NCBI GenBank assembly: GCA_012270805.1
Contig: JAAXHR010000454.1
Span: 1-14,955, forward strand
Length of the DNA: 14,955 bases
From: Dehalococcoidia bacterium
GTDB taxonomy: Bacteria > Chloroflexota > Dehalococcoidia > Lucifugimonadales > Lucifugimonadaceae
Direction of reading: 5' to 3'
This document shows positions 7,902 through 14,679 of the stretch, one piece after another. Within the stretch, counting starts at the first letter, position 1; every line of letters starts with the position of its first letter. Both the position numbers and the translations under genes were made by a program. The notes beneath the pieces are model-generated. The model was not told the origin of the DNA. It made no database searches and saw nothing but the letters and a program-made list of their open reading frames with translations.

Positions 7902-7930
7902 TTACCAAATTCAGAGATGGATTTGATACT
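7902..7930 (+). promoter_or_regulatory. Possible promoter before the second binding-protein gene
   Basis: TTACCA (7902-7907) and GATACT (7925-7930) are separated by 17 bp, each a four-of-six match to the sigma70 consensus. A start near 7937 would leave a leader of about 46 nt carrying the strong AAGGAG at 7968-7973. The rest of the 164-bp gap (7819-7982) shows no gene and no convincing terminator. Confidence 0.3.
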
Positions 7931-7982
7931 TTGTATTTAGCACGAGAAACAACGAACCAGAGAACTGAAGGAGAGGCGCGAG

Positions 7983-9833
7983 ATGAAATTCGCCTCAAGA
8001 TTGTTGATAGCCGGAGTTGCGCTCGCGACAGTATTCGCGATTGGATGTAGCTCGGCAGATCCTACTGCGACTCCGGTCCCGCCGACGGCAACCGCGGCGC
8101 CGCAACCTACGGCGACAACCGTTCCGACGGAGGAGCCAGAATCTCAAGCTATTTCGAGCGTGGCTCCCACAGCGACGGCGATCGCACAAGCAACATCGAC
8201 CGCTGTTGCAGAGGCAACTGCGGAAGCGGACATAGCGGCAGCGACGGAGGCGAATGAGACTGCAGAAGCTGAAATGGAGGCGGTTGAGGAAATCAACGAG
8301 CGTGAATTCGATGCCCGACGCGGTGGTGTCTTCAAATTGCTCGGCGCCGATCCGACCACGCTGGATCCGGCGTTGACGACGGACAGTACTTCGTACGACA
8401 TCGTGATTGAAGTGTTTGGTGGGTTGATGCGCTTGACCGACAGCCCTAACGAACCGGTGGCGCTCGATTTGGCGGAAGGCTTCACGGTAAGCTCGGACGG
8501 AACGGTTTACCGGTTCAAGTTGCGTGAGGATGCCGTTTTCAGTGACGGCAGCCCGGTAACAGCTTCAGATTTCAAGTGGTCATGGGAGCGCGCCGCACTG
8601 CCGGAAACTGGTTCGCCGATTGTGAAGGAGTTCCTTGGGGACATCGTGGGGATCAACGATATCGTCGATGGAAACGCGACATCGGCTTCGGGCATAACCG
8701 TTGTGGATGACCACACACTGGAGGTGGAGATCGATACCCCTAAACCGTATTTCATCGCCAAGCTGACATATCCGGTGACTTTCGTAGTCAACAGAGACAA
8801 CATCGAATCGGGCGGCGATAGATGGGCTGACGATCCGATAGGCACTGGACCGTTTGTGCTGAAGTCGTATGAGATCGGAGTTGAGTTGGTTCTCGCACGC
8901 AATGAGAATTACTCCGGCACGCCCGCCTTCTTGGACGAAGTACGCTTCAACTTGGCCGGCGGTTCTGCGATGGCCATGTACGAGAATGACGAGATCGACA
9001 TAACCGGTATTCCACAGGCAGCGTATGAGCGGATCACAGATCCGAACGAGCCGATTTCGAGAGAGGTCGTCGACGTTCCACCGGAATTCTTCACCTCCTA
9101 CATAGGCTTTAACACCGAGTTGCCACCATTTGACGACGTACATTTCCGCAGGGCGTTGAACTACTCGGTCGACAAGGAGTTGATTGCGGAGGCGGTGCTT
9201 GGTGGACGGGTAACGCCAGCGTACGGACCGACACCACCCGGGTTTATCGGGTTCAATCCCGATCTAGAAACTTTGGGTTTCGATCCTGAGAAAGCCACTG
9301 AAGAGTTGACCATGTCGAAGTATGCGGATGCCGATTCCCGCCCGCGCATCGTTTTGACAACATCAGGCACAGGTGGTTCGCCACCGGCTTGGCTCGTGGC
9401 TGTAGGTGACATGTGGGCCCGAAATCTCGGTGTAGAAGTCGAGTTCCAAGAGGTTGAGTGGGCGACCTTCCTACAAGAGATCGACAACCATCGGTTACAG
9501 GTCTTTTCTCTGGCTTGGAGTCCGGACTATCCAGATCCCCACACCTTTATAGACGTGCTGTTCCGTAGCGATAGCCAGATCAATCAGACGCAGTACGCGA
9601 ACGCGGAGGTCGACGCTTTGTTGGAGGAGGCGACCACTGAACAAGATCCAGCGCGCCGCGTCCAGCTATACCAGCAAGCCGAGCAGATAATCGTTGATGA
9701 GGCTGCGTGGATACCGATGTGGTGGGGCAGTTCTAACAAGATACTCGTGAAACCGTGGGTCAAAGACTTCAACATCTCGCCCCTTGGCGGACTCTTCCTG
9801 AAAGAAGTCTGGATCGATGAGATAGATTTCTAG
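7983..9833 (+). CDS. ABC transporter solute-binding lipoprotein, family 5 (peptide/oligopeptide type), copy 2
   Basis: The 616-residue protein is a close paralogue of the preceding gene and likely supplies the DppBC-type permease that follows 80 bp downstream. AAGGAG (7968-7973) sits 9 nt before ATG 7983. The signal peptide ends in AIGC with lipidated Cys22. The linker is longer than in copy 1, about 90 residues. Its first part is TATPVPPTATA-like and its second part is Ala/Glu/Thr-rich and probably helical (about 60-105, ending in EAVEEINEREFD). The SBP_bac_5 domain starts near residue 113 (GADPTTLDPALTTDSTSY) and carries the same hallmark blocks as copy 1 (YRFKLREDAVFSDGS, FKWSWERAALPETGSP, DDVHFRRALNYSVDK). 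It is extended at the C-terminus by a short KEVWIDEIDF tail. The ligand is unknown. Divergence is greatest in the linker, as expected for a spacer. Confidence 0.93.
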   Translation: MKFASRLLIAGVALATVFAIGCSSADPTATPVPPTATAAPQPTATTVPTEEPESQAISSVAPTATAIAQATSTAVAEATAEADIAAATEANETAEAEMEAVEEINEREFDARRGGVFKLLGADPTTLDPALTTDSTSYDIVIEVFGGLMRLTDSPNEPVALDLAEGFTVSSDGTVYRFKLREDAVFSDGSPVTASDFKWSWERAALPETGSPIVKEFLGDIVGINDIVDGNATSASGITVVDDHTLEVEIDTPKPYFIAKLTYPVTFVVNRDNIESGGDRWADDPIGTGPFVLKSYEIGVELVLARNENYSGTPAFLDEVRFNLAGGSAMAMYENDEIDITGIPQAAYERITDPNEPISREVVDVPPEFFTSYIGFNTELPPFDDVHFRRALNYSVDKELIAEAVLGGRVTPAYGPTPPGFIGFNPDLETLGFDPEKATEELTMSKYADADSRPRIVLTTSGTGGSPPAWLVAVGDMWARNLGVEVEFQEVEWATFLQEIDNHRLQVFSLAWSPDYPDPHTFIDVLFRSDSQINQTQYANAEVDALLEEATTEQDPARRVQLYQQAEQIIVDEAAWIPMWWGSSNKILVKPWVKDFNISPLGGLFLKEVWIDEIDF

Positions 9834-9913
9834 GTCGAACATCACCGCCAAAATACGGGTGTCCAATGCTCTAGTTGTGAGATGATGCGTCGAATGCTAG
9901 GATTTGTAGCGCG

Positions 9914-10846
9914 ATGCTGATCTATATCTCCCGGCGATTGCTTTGGACACCCGTTTTGCTGTTCGTAGCGGGGTTGTTTATCTTCGCGTTGGGTTCGGTG
10001 GCGCCAGGCGATCCTGCCGAGTTGATGGCTGGGCAGAGAGCTGATCCTGAGGCCATAGAGCGCATTCGTGAACGTCTGGGCCTTAATGACCCGTTCATCG
10101 TGCAGTACACGCGCTACATCGCCGACGCGTTGAAGGGCGACTTCGGCGAGAGCTACCGATACCGCGGACGCGACGTTTTCGAGTTGCTGGGTCCGAAGTT
10201 GAAAGTGTCGTTGGAACTCAACATTGTGTCGTACGTCGTTACGCTGGCGATCGGGTTGCCGCTGGGATTCTGGGCAGCGATGCGACAGGGGACGTGGAAG
10301 GATCCGACGATGACGACGTTCATGTTGCTCGTTTACGCGTTGCCGGTGTTCTTCACGGCGCCGTTCTTGATTCTGGTATTCGCGTTGTGGCTGGATTGGA
10401 TACCGGTTTCAGGGTGGTCGGGCATATTTTCGACGCATGCGATATTGCCAGCGTTCACGATTGGTGTGCCTGGTGCGTTCGTATTCATGCGATTTATGCG
10501 AGCATCCACGCTGGATGTTTTAGGGCAGGAATATGTTCGGACCGCTCACGGCAAGGGCATGGGACACATGACAGTGAACCGTCGACACATTGCACGGAAC
10601 GCGATGTTGCCGATAATCACGATTCTGGGCTTTTCTCTCGCTGGGTTGTTTGGAGGCTCGTTAATCGTCGAGTTGATTTATGGGATCCCTGGAGTGTCAC
10701 GGTTGGCTTTGGAAGCGGTTTTCCAGCGCGACTTTCCGGTATTGACGGCTTTGACTTTGCTCGGTGCTACGATGCTCGCGATTGCGAACCTGTTGGCGGA
10801 CATCATGTACTCAGTGATCGATCCGCGGATAAGGTTGAGAGCCTGA
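9914..10846 (+). CDS. dppB: Peptide-type ABC transporter permease, DppB/OppB family
   Basis: This 310-residue inner-membrane permease forms one half of the translocation channel. The first membrane helix is at about 8-30, followed by the extracytoplasmic loop with the family pattern APGDPAELMAG and RERLGLNDPFIVQY (about 31-80). Five further hydrophobic segments follow. The ATPase-coupling EAA loop reads EYVRTAHGKGMG and continues to ARNAMLPI, the normal DppB form. The chain ends YSVIDPRIRLRA, also typical. A weak AGGA (9899-9902) precedes ATG 9914 by 11 nt. The stop codon is separated from the ATG of the next permease by one base (TGAAATG), which implies translational coupling. The symbol denotes the family only; the substrate need not be dipeptide. 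No ATPase gene follows in this window. Confidence 0.93.
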   Translation: MLIYISRRLLWTPVLLFVAGLFIFALGSVAPGDPAELMAGQRADPEAIERIRERLGLNDPFIVQYTRYIADALKGDFGESYRYRGRDVFELLGPKLKVSLELNIVSYVVTLAIGLPLGFWAAMRQGTWKDPTMTTFMLLVYALPVFFTAPFLILVFALWLDWIPVSGWSGIFSTHAILPAFTIGVPGAFVFMRFMRASTLDVLGQEYVRTAHGKGMGHMTVNRRHIARNAMLPIITILGFSLAGLFGGSLIVELIYGIPGVSRLALEAVFQRDFPVLTALTLLGATMLAIANLLADIMYSVIDPRIRLRA

Positions 10847-10847
10847 A

Positions 10848-11852
10848 ATGGATCAGCCCCAATCCCCTGCGACTGCTCGAGTTGAAGCGTCGGATTTGCT
10901 TGATGTCGAGGCGCCGGACAGCTTCTTCCGTCACGCTTGGACCGAGTTGCGGAAGCGCAAGCTGGCATTGTTCGCAGTTTGTGTTTTGTTAATTCTGTAC
11001 ACGCTCGGAATACTAGCGCCGTTGGTCGCGACGCACGATTACTCTGAAACGAACCTTGTAAAGACGCAAGCGGGACCAGACGCTGAAAATTGGTTGGGCA
11101 CTGATCGGCTCGGTCGCGACATATTTTCGCGCGTCGTTTGGGGAATTCAGACGACCATCATACTAACGGTGGTCACGATCTTGACGGCCAGCGTTTTCCT
11201 AGGTCTGGCGCTGGGCATGGCGGCGGGATACCTACGGGGTGTCGTGGACATCATCACTATGAGAGCGGGAGAGGTTGTCGCTGTTGTGCCGGACTTCCTT
11301 TTGGTGTTGATCATCGCTGCGACGGTGCGGCCAAGAATCAAAGAGTTCGGATATTGGTTAGAAGACAACACGTTCATATCCGGTGTCAATTCGTCCGGTG
11401 CAGTCGACTACATAGTTTTAGGATTAGCGTTTCTACCGTTGTCTTGGTTCGGTGCGATGCGCCTGATCCGTGGGCAGACGTTGGCGATTCGGGATGCGCC
11501 GTACGTTGATGCGGCTCGTTCGATGGGAGTGGGAACACCGACGATATTGTTGCGTCATGTCCTGCCGAATGTGATCACGCCGTTGATCGTAAGCGTCAGT
11601 TTCGGCATGGGAGCCGTTGCGCTGGGTGAAGTAGTGGCGAGTTTCTTCGGCATCGGGGTTCAGCCGCCGCGTCCAAGTTTGGGCGTGATGATCGGCGACG
11701 TGACGGCGCGTACCGGAAGTGCGGCGGTCGAGACGTTGCGTAGCCACCCTGAGCAGCTGCTATCGCCGATTGTGGTGGTTTGGCTGATGATATTCTGCTG
11801 GAACATACTCGGCGATGCGCTGAATGACATTCTTAACCCGCGCGCACGCTGA
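10848..11852 (+). CDS. dppC: Peptide-type ABC transporter permease, DppC/OppC family
   Basis: The 334-residue protein is the partner permease. A cytoplasmic N-terminus and a first membrane helix (about 40-60, LALFAVCVLLILYTLGILAP) are followed by the DppC hallmark WLGTDRLGRDIFSR (about 82-95). The ATPase-contacting EAA loop reads APYVDAARSMGVG near 216-228 and is followed by RHVLPN. The end ILGDALNDILNPRAR matches the family signature NxLGDxLRDxLDPR. Length exceeds the usual ~300 residues because of an extra hydrophilic segment at about 162-189 (around EFGYWLEDNTFISGVNSS), between membrane helices, and a longer stretch near the C-terminus around TLRSHPEQLL. The start ATG 10848 is one base after the dppB stop. 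A GGAGG-led gene follows 15 bp later, so this is one transcription unit. Confidence 0.93.
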   Translation: MDQPQSPATARVEASDLLDVEAPDSFFRHAWTELRKRKLALFAVCVLLILYTLGILAPLVATHDYSETNLVKTQAGPDAENWLGTDRLGRDIFSRVVWGIQTTIILTVVTILTASVFLGLALGMAAGYLRGVVDIITMRAGEVVAVVPDFLLVLIIAATVRPRIKEFGYWLEDNTFISGVNSSGAVDYIVLGLAFLPLSWFGAMRLIRGQTLAIRDAPYVDAARSMGVGTPTILLRHVLPNVITPLIVSVSFGMGAVALGEVVASFFGIGVQPPRPSLGVMIGDVTARTGSAAVETLRSHPEQLLSPIVVVWLMIFCWNILGDALNDILNPRAR

Positions 11853-11867
11853 TCGGAGGTCGATTCA

Positions 11868-12968
11868 ATGGGAGAAAAGTTGAAGGTCGGACTGGCATGC
11901 AACGGGCAGTATTTCGAACGTGGCATCAAAGAGCACGAGGTGGATCGCCTTAAGGAGTTTGCGACGTTCAAGTGGGAAGAGTTCGACGAGATGTCGGACT
12001 GGTATTCGCCGCCGGAATCTACGCCCGAGGTTATTGAGAAGTTCGTCGAATTCGCCTCTACGGTAGATGCGATGGTCGTCTGCCACGGCGCGCCGCGGGT
12101 GACGGGTGAGATCCTGGATGCCGCGCCGTCGATGCGGTTGGTTGGCGAGCTCGAAGGTGATCGGTTCGCCCAACGGATAGATGTGGCGGCGTGCGCAGAA
12201 CGGGGGGTTAAAGCGGTCGATACCACTCATGCGTCAAGCTTGCCGGTATCAGAATGGGCTTTAGCGATGATGATGATGGGTTTGAAGAAGGTTGGGGCAC
12301 ACTATCGGCGCTTGATCACCGATCAGGAGTGGGGTACCGGCTATCAACGCGTGCACGAGCCGGATTTCCAGATGATGGGCGATTTGACTGGTCGGACGGT
12401 CGGTTTGATCGGCGGCGGCAATATCGCTCGTCGTTTGATCGAGCTTTTGGTGCCGTTCCGTGTTGATATTTTGTTGCACGACCCATATTTGCCGAGGGAA
12501 TTGGCAACCGCGATGAATTTCACGATGACGTCGCTTAAGAACGTGATGAGCATGCCGGATGTCGTCGTGTGCCTAGTACCTCACACGCCAGCGACGGAGG
12601 GCATGTTGGGTGCGAAAGAGTTGGATTGGATACGTCCCGGGGCGGTTTTCGTGAATGTGTCACGCGGACAAGTAGTTCAGTCGGACGCGCTGATCGAGCG
12701 GTTGCGGAAGAACGACATCTACGCGTGCTTGGACGTGTTCGATCCTGAACCTGTGCCGACCGATTCGCCGATCCGCGATCTCTGGAACGTTTTTCTTACG
12801 CCGCACATCGCGAGCACGACGGATGGAACAGGCATATCGTTCTTCGGCGAGATGATCGATGAGCTTGAGCGCTTCCACTTGGGTCATGATACGAAGCATG
12901 ACTTAATGCCGCGGACGTTGGCCAACCGCAGGGGCGAAGAGCTGGGCAATTTGGACGCGGTTCGCTGA
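11868..12968 (+). CDS. D-isomer-specific 2-hydroxyacid dehydrogenase, NAD-binding
   Basis: The 366-residue enzyme belongs to the D-2-hydroxyacid dehydrogenase superfamily (SerA/formate/glycerate dehydrogenase relatives), which interconverts 2-hydroxy and 2-oxo acids with NAD(P). The N-terminal part (about 1-110) is the substrate-domain half, including the distinctive GELEGDRFAQRID. The Rossmann nucleotide loop is VGLIGGGNIARRL (GxGxxA at 182-187), followed by an acidic Asp in LLHDPY that favours NAD. The catalytic set is intact: Arg266 in NVSRG, Glu294 in FDPEP and His313 in LTPHIAS. GGAGG at 11855-11859 lies 8 nt before ATG 11868, only 15 bp after dppC, so it is expressed with the transporter. 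Its substrate is not identifiable. The N-terminus does not look like SerA, and no ACT domain is present, which argues against serine synthesis. Confidence 0.9.
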   Translation: MGEKLKVGLACNGQYFERGIKEHEVDRLKEFATFKWEEFDEMSDWYSPPESTPEVIEKFVEFASTVDAMVVCHGAPRVTGEILDAAPSMRLVGELEGDRFAQRIDVAACAERGVKAVDTTHASSLPVSEWALAMMMMGLKKVGAHYRRLITDQEWGTGYQRVHEPDFQMMGDLTGRTVGLIGGGNIARRLIELLVPFRVDILLHDPYLPRELATAMNFTMTSLKNVMSMPDVVVCLVPHTPATEGMLGAKELDWIRPGAVFVNVSRGQVVQSDALIERLRKNDIYACLDVFDPEPVPTDSPIRDLWNVFLTPHIASTTDGTGISFFGEMIDELERFHLGHDTKHDLMPRTLANRRGEELGNLDAVR

Positions 12969-12980
12969 CGCAGGGATCGC

Positions 12981-13027
12981 TTGCTAACATGTAAGGCGAA
13001 CTTACTCCGCCTAATCGTTAGCAGGTG
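12981..13027 (+). promoter_or_regulatory. Intergenic leader before the transferase gene: possible extended -10, small hairpin, SD
   Basis: TGCTAACAT (12982-12990) resembles an extended -10 element without a good -35. The hairpin GTAAG-GCGAA-CTTAC lies at 12991-13005. AGGTG at 13023-13027, complementary to the 16S anti-Shine-Dalgarno end, lies 6 nt before GTG 13034 and is the reason that start is preferred. The 65-bp gap contains nothing else, so read-through from the dehydrogenase gene is equally likely. Confidence 0.3.
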
Positions 13028-13033
13028 CCTCTC

Positions 13034-14674
13034 GTGTCGAAGATCGATCCCTACTCCTCAACGTATTTTCAGTCTCGTCGGTCGGCGGTGATGGCCCGCA
13101 ATGGTGCGGTGGCGACGAGCCAGCCGTTAGCCGCGCAGGCCGGGTTGCGGATGCTGCTCGATGGAGGCAACGCTGTAGATGCCGCGGTGGCGATGGCGGC
13201 CGCACTGAACGTCGTGGAGCCTGGATCTACAGGCATTGGCGGCGACATGTTCGCTCTCATCTGGAACAAGGACGAGCGCAGGGTTGTGGCGCTAAATGGT
13301 AGTGGTAGGTCTGGAGCGGCGGCGAATGTCGACGATGTGCGCAGGGCGGGTTACGACGCGATCCCGAACGAGTTGGATGGTTGCGCGTTCTCGGTAAGCG
13401 TGCCGGGGACGGTACATGGCTGGGAGACGGCGTTGGAACATTATGGTCGGATGACGCTAGCAGAGGTGTTGAGGCCTGCCATTGACTATGCGACAAATGG
13501 GTACCCGGTTTCTGAGGTGATCGCCCGTGGCTGGGAAGGGTGCGAGACGAAGCTGCGACATCGTCCTTCGGGCTCTGAGATGCTGCCTATCAATGGTCGA
13601 GCGCCGAAATGTGGCGAGATAGCCACTTTGCCGGAGCTTGGCGGCTCTTTGCAAGTGATCGCGGAGGGTGGCAGTGAAGCGTATTACAAGGGAGATATCG
13701 GTAAGAAGATCGCAGCATATGTGCAGCAAGAAGGAGGATGGCTGACGGAGGACGACTTGACGTCACACCATTCTGATTGGGATGAGGCGATACACGTCAA
13801 CTACCGTGGTGTCGAGGTTTGGGAGTGCCCCCCTAATGGCCAAGGTATGGCGGCGTTGATGGCGTTGAACATCGCCGAGGGTTTTGACATCGGAGATATG
13901 GGAAGTCAGTCCACGGATGCCTATCACCACTTGATCGAGTCGATGCGTTTGGGGTACGCGGATGCTTTGCAGTATGTGGCGGATCCGCGGGTCGCAGAGG
14001 TGCCAATTGGTCCGTTGATTTCGAAAGAGTACGGTGAGCGGCGTCGGTCGAGTATCGACTCGATGATGGCGCATCCGAACGTTTCGTATGGCGATCCGAT
14101 GGGTGGTGGTGACACGATCTACTGCACCGCGGTGGATGGTGACGGCAATGCGTGTTCGTTGATCAATAGCCTGTTCGCCGGGTTCGGTTCGGGGTTGGTG
14201 GTTCCTGGAACGGGTATCGCGCTGCAGAATCGGGGTTCGCTGTTCTCGTTTGATCCTGATCATCCCAACTACCTGCAAGGAAGGAAACGTCCCTATCAGA
14301 CGATCATTCCGGCGATGGCTACGCGGGACGATGAGATGTGGTTGTCGTTCGGCGTGATGGGCGGTTTCCAGCAGCCTCAAGGTCACTTGCAGGTGATCTC
14401 GAACATGGTCGATTTCGGCATGGATTCGCAGAAGGCACTGGATACGCTGCGTTTCAGCATCGATGTGCAGGGCGACAAGAGCGTACGGGTGGAAGAAGAC
14501 CTTGATGCTTCTGTTGTCTCGGAGTTGCGGAAACGCGGTCACAACATCGTGGTTCAGCGAGCCTACGATCGCACCGGGTTCGGTGGTGGCCAGGTCGTGT
14601 CGAGAGATGCTGAAACCGGGGTGTTGTGCGCGGGCACAGAGCCGCGTAAGGACGGTTCGGCCCTGGGTTGGTAG
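13034..14674 (+). CDS. Gamma-glutamyltransferase/glutathione hydrolase-like proenzyme, YwrD type
   Basis: This member of the gamma-glutamyltransferase Ntn-hydrolase family would cleave gamma-glutamyl or related amide bonds. These enzymes self-cleave into two subunits, and the new N-terminal Thr is the nucleophile. The expected Thr lies in GGDTIYCTAVDGDGN (Thr361 from this start), replacing the classical TTHYSVVD, so the cut would fall between Asp360 and Thr361. The rest follows the YwrD/cephalosporin-acylase-like branch: SLINSLFAGFGSG, the LQNRG motif, DPDHPNYL, GRKRPYQTIIPAM and the C-terminal RKDGSALGW. The N-terminal DGGNAVDAAVA and EPGSTGIGGDMF are family-typical. There is no signal peptide, so it should act in the cytoplasm. 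GTG 13034 is chosen because AGGTG (13023-13027) is well placed; GTG 13025, three codons upstream, is the alternative. It lies 65 bp after the dehydrogenase. True substrate and transferase versus hydrolase activity are unknown. Confidence 0.9.
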   Translation: MSKIDPYSSTYFQSRRSAVMARNGAVATSQPLAAQAGLRMLLDGGNAVDAAVAMAAALNVVEPGSTGIGGDMFALIWNKDERRVVALNGSGRSGAAANVDDVRRAGYDAIPNELDGCAFSVSVPGTVHGWETALEHYGRMTLAEVLRPAIDYATNGYPVSEVIARGWEGCETKLRHRPSGSEMLPINGRAPKCGEIATLPELGGSLQVIAEGGSEAYYKGDIGKKIAAYVQQEGGWLTEDDLTSHHSDWDEAIHVNYRGVEVWECPPNGQGMAALMALNIAEGFDIGDMGSQSTDAYHHLIESMRLGYADALQYVADPRVAEVPIGPLISKEYGERRRSSIDSMMAHPNVSYGDPMGGGDTIYCTAVDGDGNACSLINSLFAGFGSGLVVPGTGIALQNRGSLFSFDPDHPNYLQGRKRPYQTIIPAMATRDDEMWLSFGVMGGFQQPQGHLQVISNMVDFGMDSQKALDTLRFSIDVQGDKSVRVEEDLDASVVSELRKRGHNIVVQRAYDRTGFGGGQVVSRDAETGVLCAGTEPRKDGSALGW

Positions 14675-14679
14675 TTTGA

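Noticed and set aside
6418..9143. Minus-strand open frames opposite both binding-protein genes, at matching places in the two genes
   Set aside because: They recur in both copies because the sense proteins are paralogous; the translations have no recognisable domains or start signals.
10294..10992. 232-codon plus-strand frame overlapping the DppB-type gene
   Set aside because: It is an alternate frame of a clear permease and runs into the next permease; its His/Asp/Cys/Trp-rich translation is not membrane-like or family-like.
13763..14542. 259-codon minus-strand frame within the transferase gene
   Set aside because: The sense strand carries an unbroken, motif-complete enzyme; the antisense translation is Arg/His-rich and featureless.
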